From assembly GCA_015680685.1 (NCBI GenBank), contig MNCI01007974.1, positions 422,716-467,530 of the forward strand: 44,815 nt of DNA. The letters run 5' to 3'. This stretch comes from Gnetum montanum. Taxonomy: Eukaryota; Streptophyta; Gnetopsida; Gnetales; Gnetaceae. This document shows positions 32,441 through 43,739 of this stretch, piece by piece. The notes under the pieces are model-generated. The model searched no databases. It was not told the origin of the DNA and worked only from the letters and a program-made list of their open reading frames with translations. Position numbers and translations under genes: made by a program. Positions within the stretch are counted from its first letter, which is position 1. The number at the start of each line of letters is the position of its first letter.

Positions 32441-33842
32441 AAAATTGATGATTTTTTGAGTTTTTACGACCAAAAATGAAGGATTTGAGGTAGATTTGAA
32501 AGGTTTGGGGTAATGTTGAGTGGAAATTAAGGCACCAAAAAAGTAATGGAGTGGAGTTATACAATGAAGTTCTTTGAAAAGGGTGAGTAAAAAGGACATC
32601 GAATGGTTCTAAGGAACATTCGATTAAAATGATGACAAAGGAAAGAATAGATTTAGCAATGGAAAACTCGAAGGGTATAAGATAATGTGGTCATGTGCAA
32701 CAAGTGCAAATTATAGAAGTCACACAAGTGGATCCTCCCCAAAGCAAGTTCCAACCTATCATGCCTTTGCTTAACCACATCTTAAAATGTCTATAGGCAC
32801 TAGAAGGGTTAAATGCAATCTGCACCTATGCAACAAAACACACACATGTTAAATACCACCACGATGAGGTATGAATTCCATGCCACACAAGACACAAGTT
32901 AGAAGTATTTGGACGATGAGATGAGATGAATTGTAGAAGGGATTGCAAAGATCAAGATCTAAGGTAACTTACCCTGGGCACAATGAATCCTAAGTGTTGT
33001 GCATGATTAAAGTACCATTAGCCTTTTGCTCCAAGGTCAAAACCAAGTCCATACCTTTGATCAATAACATCACATTGTTTCATCCTAATGATAGAAAACC
33101 ATAAGAGAATCATGATAGCAAGACGTATGATCACTTGGCATGTTACCCAAGGGAGAAGTGATTCAAATGTGTCTGCAACATGTTTTTCTTGAGCTTTTCT
33201 TTTATGTTTCTCTTCTTTCTTTTCTTTTTCTTCTTCTGGCTGCTTTTTGGACTTTGTCTGTTCCAAAGGTGATCCAGAGAAGCCACCAACCTTCAAGCAT
33301 GGATGCATGTCTTTCTAGTGGGACCACACCCCCCCAAATAGCATTGAGTTCCTTTATTGAGTACCTTTACCACAACTCTTACTTCCATTTTTTGTGAGAT
33401 CTACAAAGATTGTAGTACAACCAAGCTACATGATAGCACAAATAGATGTCACCAAAGATAATCCACAAGTTCCCCTGATGTCACATGCTTACCATTCCCT
33501 CTTAATTTGTTACTCCTCACTCTGGGCATAGTGAGTACAAAGTTACTTTAAGTTTTAATGATAATAAGAATATCATCATACCTAGGGTAGAACCTCTTAT
33601 TCATAAAATGGGTGGGTGGATGTTGTGGGTTCACTATCCAAATAATTAGTCACTTGTGACTCAATAGCATAGAACAACACCTCAACCAACTAGTCACATG
33701 AGTATTTGATTCACAGATGAGATTACCCTCAAAAAGATAAAACAACAAATTGAAAAATGAAGAATTAGAAAATAAAAAAATTCAAAAATAAAAAATTGTA
33801 AGACCAAAGAAAAGGAAAAATATTTACTAATTTTGATTATTA
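32441..33842 (-). other. Conserved noncoding block (E copy)
   Basis: This matches 3681-5069, with GTGGATCCTCCCCAAAG at about 32729, a pyrimidine-rich tract at 33180-33240 and an A-rich stretch at 33735-33830. No gene is seen. Confidence 0.6.
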
Positions 33843-35994
33843 GAATGGGAGCTATCCCCCATGACTAAGCCTTTTATCATGACAAGAATTAATAAATGGA
33901 ACATTTGGATCCATGCATGTTAAAAATATTGGGGTCTAGTCATATCCAAACCACTGGTGTCTTTTGGTGTGGTGGTAGGAATGTACACAAATTGGGGTTC
34001 ACACACTTGATTAAAGTAGGCATAGTGGGGCAAATTATAGGATGTGGTCATGTGATAAGAAGCTAACCCATTATGGCACCCATAACCATAAGATGGTATG
34101 TAAGGATCGATATGTCTCCTCACATTGTTATATTCATTAGGCCACATGGTTGTTGAAGTGTTAATTGGTGGCTTGGATAAGGTAGCTAGAGGTGTTGAAT
34201 TTGAAGAGGAAGATGCATCACAATGTTAGGCTTGTGCTGAGTTGGAGGATGTAGTGGTTTCAAAACCATGTTATCTCTTTCTATGGCCATGCCTAAAGAA
34301 AGGACACTTCTGATGTTGTGGAGGACTCCCACTGCTATTGACAGTAGTAGCACAAGTAATGTTCATTGGTTGGTGTTGTGGTGCAAAACCTTTCGATACT
34401 ATTGGTGGTGATGTATAAGAAGGTTAAGGATGAAAATATTGAGTAAGGAGAAGTGTAAGGAACATGAGGTGGTGATCTTGTAGGAGAGGACATGGGCTAA
34501 TGATACCTAGGAGAATGATAATGACAAGGTGAAGTAGAGGATGTTGATATAGTTGGAGAAACAAGGTGTTGAACATAATAGGCACTTCATGTCAGGTGAT
34601 ACAAAGGGTATGGTTAGTTTGGCAATGGCCTCCCCCACAATTGGAGGTTTTGCCGCTACAGTTAAACCTAGTACTTCTGTATGGAATCTAGATGTAACAT
34701 TCTTCCCCAATTCTCATGTAGATGTAACAAGATTAGAAATTATCCTTTATGATGATCATATAGTCAAACATCACATTGATACTTATGATTTGTAGTTAAG
34801 CCCATGTCCTTATTTTCTTCAATCCTTCTTTCTGATTGTCGAATGGTGTTTTGTCCTGTTTCTAGGTTTGGTATCCTTTGTTTGTTCTGGTTGTCAGGGT
34901 TATCTTGCGTGGTTTTTTCTCTAATAATGTTTACATATTCTCTGCATTTTTCATGTACCCACTCCATCATCTTATTTTTTTTTACCTTGATTTCATCTAG
35001 TGATTTTAGTATTGGCAAAGATGGGAACAATTCCACCTTCTCAAGGTGAGTTGATTTCTCCTCTTCATGATTACGGAGCTTCATTACTTTAAGAGTTTTG
35101 TCCTGTTGAGATCTTTCAACATTCTCTCATTTGGCTATTTCTCCTTCTTCTTTTGCTACCTTCTTAATAAGCTCTTGGAACTGGTGGGTTTATAGTTCAT
35201 ATAGTTGACTTAGGGCATACATCCCTAGGGTCTCCCTTATTTCATTACGAAGTCCATCCATGATGTGACATATTAACCTTTCCTTAGAGAACCCATGGCC
35301 TAGGCATTTTTTTAACAATGAATAATATCTTTCTAAGGCCATGTCTAAGGGTTCATGTTGCCCTTATTTCCACTCTTGGNAAATATAAATCATAGCCTCT
35401 TGAGAACTTGGGAAAGTTGTTTAAATCAAGCCTGGGTAGACAACTTTCCTTGTGATGCCTGTAGGATATTTGAATGGCCTTTGTTATATGCATTAGGCTT
35501 TTAGTGGCTAGCAGGGGTTCATTTTCATTAACTAGGTTGTGAGTTTATCAATTGGGATGATGTTGTCTCTGTTCATGTTGGCATTCTTGATTTTGTCTAT
35601 GGGTTCAATTTTTATTTCCACACCGACCCCTTAAGGCATAGTCATCTGTGTCATGCCCTAACGCTGAAATAGCAGAGGAAGAGGAGGAACTGGAAGACTC
35701 TTCATGACTTTTGTAAGTCTCCCAATCATCTCTGGATGTACACTTGATACCCCTTGAGAAGGTCCTAGGTCTTACAGGCCCCCCTATTCTAGGAGATGTC
35801 CCATCTTCACTAGAGGTGTTTGAGTCGAATGATAAGAGCCCTTGAGTATTGTTGGGGTATCCATGAACATATGAAACTCTTGCATAATATTGAGTACTCC
35901 AAACTTCTACTTCATCATAAATTTCATTGGTTCTCCAATGAATTGCCTCACTAGATGTTGTGTTATCATTGTCTTGTGAAAGAGACATTGTCAT
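33843..35994 (-). pseudogene. gag: gag of element E (gapped)
   Basis: ATG at 35994 begins like A gag (IHWRTNEIY), with a Ser-rich linker (EESSSSSSSSAIS), capsid pieces LDLNNFPKFSRGYDL, PLDMALERYYSLLK and MYALSQLYEL, and a zinc-knuckle remnant (YQCDV, stop, LYDHHKG) in which a Cys is lost. A Pro-rich tail follows. About 235 bp of the capsid region present in A is missing at the single N near 35380, so an assembly gap or a deletion is present. Frameshifts and stops occur. Confidence 0.7.
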
Positions 35995-36105
35995 GAATTG
36001 TGTGTGACTTAATTGAATTTAATTTCTTTTTTTCTAAAAGATATATTGTTAATACCCTATTACAGCAATCATGTATGGTATAACTAATATAGATAACTAG
36101 CACCA

Positions 36106-36123
36106 TCCCCTTCAACGGTGCTA
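36106..36123 (-). promoter_or_regulatory. Primer binding site of element E (tRNA-Asp, decayed)
   Basis: Minus strand TAGCACCGTTGAAGGGGA lies one base after LTR E, followed by the same TGGTGCTAGTTATCTA leader as in A. Confidence 0.65.
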
Positions 36124-36124
36124 A

Positions 36125-37000
36125 TGATGAGCAGCAAGGTACCTCTACACTCAACCATACAAATACGAGCATGTACGTGTGATCTGGTCGAACTTTTTGG
36201 ACGAACTAGTTGTGGCACCTAGATAATTATATGTTGATCGTAGTTTATTGTCTTTCCACATCAACTAGTATTTGCTTTGTCATGTATGGTTTAGTCTAGA
36301 GTGAGGTGTATGATGTGGTTTCTACTACTATGCTACTCCTAAGGACAATGAGAAATAACCTAATTAAGCTAATAAGCAATAGGAAATAAAATCTAAGCTA
36401 GCCTAAGTGCGATGAGCATCTGTCCCTCATCATTCATACACATCTTGGACTTCATGTACTACTTCTGGGATTACCAAGCACACATCACTTGAGACACTAC
36501 TTGATACGCTACTAGGTTACCACATAGTTACACTTAAATGTTTGTGATTAATACATACTCATTTCACGTTAACAACATGAATAGTAAATGATGATAAAAG
36601 AAATATTAACTAAGAAAAAAATAAAAAATTAATAATTAAACAATTAAAAGCTAACTAAATGCTACAATGATGGAGTAATCTTAATCTTTATTACCGATCA
36701 TGTATGTGTCCAAGTATGTCACACTCGAACAAAGGTTCCATACAATTACAAGCATCACACTATGGGCATGCACTTGGAAAAAGAACTAAAAACTGACGAA
36801 AGAATTAGCCCGAAAAGACTCAAGAATCTAATGACTCTAATCTCCTCTAATCCAATGCCTTTCCTATGCGCCTGAGTGCTATATTTATAAGCTAACACAG
36901 GAATCACAATATTATTTATACGATATCGTATCCAGGCTGCAATATCATGTACCTGATATCGTGTGCCCAATATTAAGGCTTGGCATACCATGATTCATCA
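36125..37000 (-). repeat. LTR E
   Basis: 876 bp, TGATGAG to GATTCATCA. TATAAATA lies on the minus strand (36899-36892) next to ACGATATCGTAT and CTGATATCGTG palindromes. It is about 88 percent similar by eye to LTR F over their first 300 bp. Confidence 0.85.
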
Positions 37001-37168
37001 TACCCTCATAACTAAATAAAAGCTCATCCTCAAGTCAAAAAAAATGAGGAACAAGTTCATTTTATTACACATTGGATAGGTATGGGATTATTGAATGACT
37101 ATGGATTATTTCATGCCATAGTGTGGCACTAGACAAAACAAAATCTGGATACCAACACAAAACACAAA
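37001..37168 (-). other. Polypurine tract and 3' internal end between two LTRs
   Basis: Minus strand TTTAGTTATGAGGGTA abuts LTR E. The sequence beyond it matches element A from 116 to about 270, ending around the ORF2 stop position. This piece should lie before a 3' LTR, yet here it precedes the 5' LTR of E and is joined to tRNA sequence. Confidence 0.7.
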
Positions 37169-37240
37169 GTTGTAGTATAGTGGTGAGTATTCCCACCTGT
37201 CACATAGGTAACTCAGGTTTGATTCCTGGCAATGGTGCTA
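37169..37240 (+). tRNA. tRNA-Asp (GTC)-like sequence, apparent copy of the primer tRNA; not a working gene
   Basis: This matches plant tRNA-Asp from nucleotide 4 through the CCA end. It has an intact A box TAGTATAGTGG, anticodon loop CTGTCAC with GTC, T-arm GGTTTGATTCC and CTA in place of CCA. Nearly every difference from the tRNA is a C to T or G to A change at a CG site. The first three tRNA bases are AAA here, so the acceptor stem is spoiled. It ends one base before LTR F, exactly where the primer site lies in A and E, and an encoded CCA-like end is not expected in a plant tRNA gene. It is best read as a reverse-transcribed primer. Confidence 0.8.
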
Positions 37241-37241
37241 A

Positions 37242-38101
37242 TGATGAGTGGCAGGGTACCCCTATGCTTTCAACCATATGAATATGAGTGTGTACGCGTG
37301 ATTCAATCGAACTCCGTGGACAGACTAGTTGTGGCACCTAGATAGTTATACGTTGAACACAGTTCATTGTCTTCCCACCTAGACTAGTATTTGCTTTATC
37401 ACATATGGTTTAGTCCAAAGTGAGATGTATGATGTGTTTTCTGCTACTATGCTACTCCTAAGGACAATGAGAAATTACATAATTAAGCTACTAAGAAATA
37501 GGAAATAACATCTAAGCTAGCCTAAGTGCGATGAGCATCTGTCCCTAATTATCCATATGCATCTTGGACTTTGTGTACTATTTCTGGGATTACCAAGCTC
37601 ACATAACCCAAAACACTACTTGATATACTACTGGGTTACCACGTAGTTACACTTAAATGTTCGTGATTAGGACGTACTCATTCTACATTAACAACAGGAA
37701 TAGTAAATGATGATAAAAGAAATATTGACTAAGAAAATAATAATTAATAATTAATAATTAAACAATTAAGATCTAATTGAATGCTGCAATGATGGAGTAA
37801 TCTTGATCTTTATTGCCAATCATGTGCATGTCCAAGTACATCACACTCGAACAAAGGTTTTGTATAATTACAAGCATCACATTACGAGCATGCACTTGGG
37901 AAAAGAACTAAAAACTAACAAAAGACTCAAGACTCCTAATGATTAACTATTCTAATATGCCTTCCCATGTGCCTAAGTGCTATATTTATAGGCTAACATA
38001 GGAATCACGATATTATGTATACAATATCATATCCAAGCTATGATATCACATACCTGATATCATGTACCCAATATCGAGGCTTGGAAAACTACGATTCATC
38101 A
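37242..38101 (-). repeat. LTR F
   Basis: 860 bp, TGATGAG to GATTCATCA. TATAAATA lies on the minus strand (37990-37983), with decayed GATATC words upstream (38018-38085). In the two-LTR reading it is the right-hand LTR joined to LTR E. Confidence 0.85.
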
Positions 38102-39540
38102 TTACCCATGCCTAAAGGAATCGCTCTAACTAAGGCTCTTCCTTCCTTTTCTTTTCTTCATTTTCTAAAGTGATGATTGTTCTCTGTAGTGGTTGTGGAC
38201 TCATGATGGCCTATAAGAAGAAACACATCAATGTGAGGTCATTGTTCATGGTATGGACTTGGTCTGAACTTAGAAGAATATGTATGTTAATCATTTTAAT
38301 CACACTTGACACAAGAACCTATTATGGACATGGTAAAGCATCTTACATCCTCATATTTGTAATCCCTTCTCATTCTATTATTCACCTCACTACTGCATAT
38401 AATTATGAGCCTTTTTGTTTTGTGTAGTATAGTGCAACATCCCAACCAAGGTAGTTCTATATTATTTGGAATAAAGGCATGGTCTACATTTAACTACTTG
38501 GGTACCCATAGACATCTATAGAAATGGTTATCCAAGGGCATTATGGCAGGAACCTACTTTGGGGAGGACCGACTCACATAACTTCTATTGATCATGACTT
38601 TGAACTAAACTTCACATCTTCCAAAACATCAGTGATGGTTTCTCTAAATTTATGCATGCTTTAGGGACTACTTCTCATCAATTTTAATTAATTTTTCCTA
38701 CTTCTCTATCTCAATATCCTTCAACTTCCAAAAACTTTCTTGTTCACCTTCTACATCAGTCCCTTGGTTTTAATTATTTAAAAACTTATGCACTTTTAGA
38801 GTTACACTTATTAGTCATGGGGTCTAGGGTTGTCTACTTTGAAATTTTTTTTCTAACATCATATTTTCAAGCATCATGGTAACTAATAATAATTGATCAA
38901 AATAATGTGAACAACTTGATGAATTTATTTATTGCATAGCCTTGGGCATAGTATGCTGTCATCACCTTGTGCTTAAATGTAAACTAAGGGATTCAAAAGG
39001 ATTAATTATTAAGGAAAACTTACCAAAGCTAATGTTGATCCTTTGGTGATTGTAGGTGATGCTAAAAGGGATGCCTAAGGAAGACATTCTTTTGCTAGGC
39101 ACAAAAATAATGCCAAGAGAGGGACAATGGAGGATATGCCTATAGAAAAATTGTAGCACATATAGGATAATGGCTCAAACAACACATCATTGCTTAATCC
39201 ATGGGACAGTAAAAATAGATTTCAATTAATCCTTCAAGAACATTTTACATCACTGGAGAAGCATCAACATAACAATCAAGGTTGGAAGTCTGCAACTGCT
39301 AGTGGCAACAAGTAGGATCATCTTCAGTGGCTTTTTGAAGACCTCTACAAATTTTGTAATCTTCAATGTCTGTCCAATCTTTTTGTCACTTTTTCATTTT
39401 GTCTGCATCCACTCGAATAAAATTTTGTAATGTGTAACTTAGAGTTTATTAGTAGTTACTTAGTCAATAATCCCATACCTTCCCAATATTTTGTAAAGAA
39501 CTTGTTCCTCCTTTTGTTCACTTGAGGACAAGTTTTCATT
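38102..39540 (+). other. 3' noncoding block of element C
   Basis: The reverse complement matches D 3' noncoding DNA: CATGCCTAAAGG (38108), CTACTTTGGGGAGGA (38553) and the terminal part with AATAATCCCATACC (39465). One frame at 38170-38427 has no recognisable domain and I do not call it. Nothing else is seen. Confidence 0.6.
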
Positions 39541-39554
39541 TAGTTGTGCTGGTA
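39541..39554 (+). promoter_or_regulatory. Polypurine tract of element C (decayed)
   Basis: TTTAGTTGTGCTGGTA precedes the 3' LTR; compare TTTAGTTGTGGGGGTA in element A. Confidence 0.65.
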
Positions 39555-40396
39555 TGACAAATCACATTTTTCTTAGGCCCTAATATTGGATCACATGTTG
39601 TGATGTTAGATATTCGATATTTCAGTGTCTATTTTCACCTATAAATACGTATGCTCTAGCCAAGTATTTGGCATCTTTTAGTCATTTTGTAGTTATACTC
39701 TTGCATTTTTATTGCATAGTCTTAGAGAACAGTTAGTGAGTGTCCGTAGTGTGGATATAAGTCAATTGTACGACGTCTTATTTGAGTGGCAATGTACCTG
39801 GACATATTCCATGAATGACAATAAGATCAAGATTGATTATTATTCATTGTAGCACTTTGACCTAGATTAGATTACTTTTAATGCAATTTATATTTCATGT
39901 ACTTAGTTAATATTTACATTTCCATGCACGTTAATGAATTGGTGGAATGAGCATGACTAGTTTCGAGTGTAAACACATATTGGCTTGGTAATCCTAGTAG
40001 TGTTATTGCTTGGTTTTCCCAATAGTATAGTGCTTGGTAATCCTAGTAGTGGATATGTGGGTTCAGGACATGTACGACAAGTTGGGAAGAGACACTCATC
40101 ACTCGTAGGCTATTTTAAACTTTATCTTTCCATTGTTAATTATATTAAATAATTAATTTTTCTATTATTTTTAGGAGTAGCATAAGGCTAGAACAACATC
40201 AATTATCATATGCCTCACTTTGGACTAAACCATATGTGACAAAGCTACCACTAGTCCAAGTGGGAAGACATGAATTGTGATCAAGGCATAACTATCTAAA
40301 TGTCACAACTAGTCCCACCCATAGAATTCAACTGAATCATGTGTGAACACTTGTGAGTTGTATGGTTGGACCTATGGGGGCACATGCTACTCATTA
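39555..40396 (+). repeat. 3' LTR of element C
   Basis: 842 bp starting TGACAAATCAC and ending CTCATTA (from CTCATCA). TATAAATA is at 39640-39647. It pairs with 27582-28437. Confidence 0.85.
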
Positions 40397-40401
40397 ATTG
40401 G
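40397..40401. repeat. Target site duplication of element C (right)
   Basis: ATTGG, identical to 27577-27581. Confidence 0.8.
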
Positions 40402-43400
40402 CTGATAAAGTTGTTGCTTTAGATACTAGTCATTCCATTAGTGATTTTGATTTGTTTATTTTTATTGAAACTTGTGAAGAGGAAAATTTTTTTATTATAT
40501 CTATTCAAAGCTTTCATATCATTTGTATTAGAAATAAGCATTCCAAGATGAGGGGTAGACCATCTAGTGGTATTTTTTATTTAATTAAGAAGTCTAGCGA
40601 TCATTTCACTAAGGTGAAAAAAGTTGATGATAATAAACAATATTTATGGATTCAATTTCAAGGAATTTTAGAGGTTATTTGTATTTCTTTTTGTTATTTT
40701 GCCCTAATGGATTCTTCTATCTACAATTCTACTAATCATTCATGAGAGCATCCTTCTTAGTACCTAGGAAAAGATGTTGTAGAATTATCCAAGCTTGGTA
40801 AAGTTTTTCTTTATGTGGATTTTAATACTTGTATTGGAAAAAGTCATATTCAAAGGCTTGTTTGGAATTCTCAATTAAACTTTAGTGAAGAGCTTTATTT
40901 TGTTCACAAAATATCATCTGGTGACCATAGTACAAATTAGAGAGTATTCATTTCTTAGAGTGGGATCATTCCTTTGATTTTTTAATTCTTAGTGGCATCA
41001 ACAAATTTCCTTCCTCCTCTCATTTCACTTTTACTAGGCACCAAAGTAACTATTAATTACTTTTCTCTTGTCTACTTACGATAATATAGATGCCATGAAA
41101 AAATTTCAAGTAAGGGAAAGACTTTTGAAATCTTCTCATCATTACCTAAAATTCACTATTCTTACTTCAATTCTTCATATTCATTTCAAGGAATGTAGAA
41201 CTTGTCATCTCACAAAAGATTTTCATCAGGATTTTCAAACAAGAGTGGCTAATATGTTGGTCAACAATGACAATGAGATAGATTTGACTAATGTTCTTTT
41301 GTCTACAATTGCTTAGGTACAGATTAAGAAGATTCTTAGTTGTAGAAAACCTTGGTTTGATGTGGACTATTTGACAACTTGTAAAGATTTTATAGCTTCA
41401 CATTTTGACATTTTAATGCTAAATAATTATAGAAAGCTTATTCATTTTTATAAAAGAAAGCTTATTAAAGAAGAGTAACATAGAATGATTTGTAAGCTCC
41501 ACTCAAATCCAAAGAACTTTTGGAATTTATTCCAAGATAGAAAACAACATGGTTGAGATTTTTCCTTATCTACTATTGAAACTTTCTTCATTAACCTTTT
41601 TAATTAAGAGGCTTCCCTGACTATGGAAGATAACTCTAGTGTTCTTGAGTTATCCCTTGATTATGTTTCTCTAGGAATTCAAAGATTATTTTTTGGGAAA
41701 GATGCTAATGTTAATGGATTATATGCAAAGCTTCTTCAATGGGGTGGTCCATTGGTATGGAAAGTAGCTTATAGTTGTCTTAATAAAGGGCTTCAACATG
41801 GTTTGGATCACTCTTGATATTTTAGTCGAGGAGTCTTGCTTTTCAAAAAAGAAGATAGGATATATCTTAGTAATTACCAGTTGATTGCAATCAATTTAGT
41901 TTTTACTAAGCTTTTGGGTACTATTTTGAAGAATAAATTTACTTCGTGGGAAAAAATGGAAGATCTTCATGCTCAATCACAAGCAGGCTTCAAGAGGAAT
42001 CATTCTACTGTAGACCATATAATAACTTTGTGTTATTGTGTAGAGAAAGAAAAAAGGCCCAACCATACAACTTTTATTTGTTTTGTTGATTTCTCCAAGG
42101 CTTATGATTCGGTTGCTTAAGATAAAGTTTGGAAGAGATTGGATACCATTAAAATTTCATGAGATCTCCTTTCTACTGCTAAAAGAATCTATGAGATGAT
42201 TAACATTCTTATTGAAGATAATCTTACTAGAGACAAAACACTTATCAATAGCTTAGTGGGAGTTAAACAAGGTTGTCCTTTCTCCCCTACCCTTTTTGGC
42301 ATATTTATAGTTGAATTAGAGGAATAGACAAAATATGCCTCTAATCATGTATGTGAGTGAATGGATTATTTGTAAACATGCTTCTCTTTGTAGATGATGT
42401 GGCCTTGATTGCAAAATCAAGTACAAGATTAAATTATATGTTTCAAATTCTCCATGATTACTACAACCATGTTGGTATAAAATTTAACATTGATAAGACT
42501 AACATTATAGTTTGTGATACTAGATATAGAATTTATAATTTTTCCTTCAAGAAAAAAGGCTTGATATATGTGAATCTTAGAAATATTTCAAAGTTGAATT
42601 TGTCAATAATTATAGTTGGAATACCCTTATTGCTCAAACGGTTTCAAGTGGCATGCAAGCTCTATTTACTCTAAGAAACAACTATAGTAGGAAACAAATT
42701 ATGGCATTGGAGATCAGAAGGAAACTTTTTTGTAGCCTTGTCCAACTTGTATTAGTATGTGGCTGTGTTACTTGGGGATCTTCTCTTTCCACATATAATT
42801 AGAAAAAATTAGATCATGTTCAAAAATAGTTTCTTGTATGTAAATTTCAAGTGAAAATGTAGACTTCTTATAATATCTTACTTTTAGAAGCACATTTTCT
42901 TCCTCTTGAAGTTGAAGCCATTTGTCAATTTATTACTTATACTCAAAGGTTAAGTCACATGGAGGAAGTTAATTATGCTAATGAGATAATGAATGCTACA
43001 TAAGAAAATGGATGGTTGCATCAAGGAAAATTATGGCTTCAATCATGGAATATTGCTATAGAGGATCTTCCTTTAAACAAAAGGCTCTCTCTGAAAACTA
43101 CAAAAGAAAAAGTCTTGGCTAAAGGTTGGTTTGAACACATTAAGGAAAAAAACATTTTTATTTACATTTTGTTAGAGGAGGTTTGTTATCTAGTAATCAA
43201 TAGCATCTATTCTTAGCTATTCCTATTCATTTGAGGAATAAAATTGCTAGCGCAAGAATAGGCTATAATCATCTCCTTATTGAGATAGATCGTTGGATTA
43301 ATTTACCAAGAGAAGAGCCTATTTGTAGACTGTGCAAAAAAGGCATAGAAGATGAAGAACATATTTTTTTATTTTGTCCATCTTTGGCTTACATTCAGTT

Positions 43401-43497
43401 GAATTATATTATTAATTATAATTTTTTGATTAATTTTTTTCAAATTAACCTTATTTGCTTGGGGCATTACATCAATGATGTTTTCAACTTTCTTTAA
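40402..43497 (+). pseudogene. LINE 2 ORF2 (endonuclease and reverse transcriptase), 5' end displaced
   Basis: The endonuclease starts left of element C (NVEG near 27560) and continues here with DFDLFIFIETC, RGRPSSGIFYLIKKS and VDFNTCIG. Reverse transcriptase: MLFKKEDRIYLSNYQLIAIN and QSQAGFKRNHSTVDHI, FVDFSKAYDSVA (41836-42120), KQGCPFSPTLFGIFI (about 42267) and catalytic LLFVDDVALIA (about 42385). A terminal zinc motif CRLCKKGIEDEEHIFLFC lies near 43325, CX2CX8HX4C. It has several stops and shifts. The motif wording differs clearly from the L1 LINE at 10197-15408, so it is a separate lineage. Confidence 0.75.
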
Positions 43498-43690
43498 AAT
43501 TATGTTGAGACATCGTAACTGTCCAACAAATCCTTTGTGATTTTCTAGACATTATAAAAATTTCTACTTTCCAGTTTCCATTTCTTATCTAGGGTAATGA
43601 CTTTTTAAATCTTCTAAGTATGGCCCCAATCATTTCTTATAAATTGTAAGGTCATACATGATTGTAATGATTAATTTTTCTATGATAAAG
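43498..43690 (+). other. 3' untranslated tail of LINE 2
   Basis: AT-rich and noncoding. The word GTAAGGTCATACATGATTG and the end TTTTTCTATGATAAAG are typical of a LINE 3' tail, but no duplication was found to fix the end. Confidence 0.4.
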
Positions 43691-43739
43691 CACTAGTTAG
43701 AAATCTCCTCCAATAATTATCTTGTTATTCTAACTATTC

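Larger units (their letters stand above)
29757..38101 (-). mobile_element. E/F unit: pol-less element with a two-LTR junction at its 5' side
   Basis: In minus orientation: LTR F (38101-37242), tRNA-Asp sequence, short 3' internal piece, polypurine tract, LTR E (37000-36125), primer site, gag, noncoding block, internal promoter and ORF2, truncated at about 29757 without a 3' LTR. The order matches element A exactly from the primer site to the middle of ORF2. Right of LTR F, plus-strand element C resumes at CATGCCTAAAGG. Confidence 0.75.
27582..40396 (+). mobile_element. Element C: LTR retrotransposon in LINE 2, host of the E/F unit
   Basis: Plus orientation. The 5' LTR, decayed tRNA-Asp primer site and gag are on the left; the conserved 3' noncoding block, polypurine tract and 3' LTR are on the right. 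Matching 5-bp ATTGG flanks confirm that both ends belong to one insertion. Its middle has been replaced by the minus-strand E/F unit (29757-38101), so whether C once had pol or ORF2 cannot be told. Confidence 0.8.
26900..43690 (+). mobile_element. LINE 2 (plus strand), split by element C
   Basis: ORF1-like sequence lies left of element C (about 27090-27500) and the endonuclease begins at about 27530. The rest of ORF2 resumes right of C at 40402 and runs to 43497, followed by a 3' tail with ATTAATTTTTCTATGATAAAG. Removing C (27582-40396) and one ATTGG copy joins the endonuclease in frame, which proves that the two halves belong together. The 5' limit is approximate. Confidence 0.75.

Noticed and set aside
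37169-37240. A functional tRNA-Asp gene
   Set aside because: The first three acceptor bases are lost, a CCA-like end is encoded, and it sits exactly at the primer site one base from an LTR.
38170-38427. An 85-codon frame in the 3' block of element C
   Set aside because: No domain, and the homologous noncoding blocks in A, D and E do not keep the frame.
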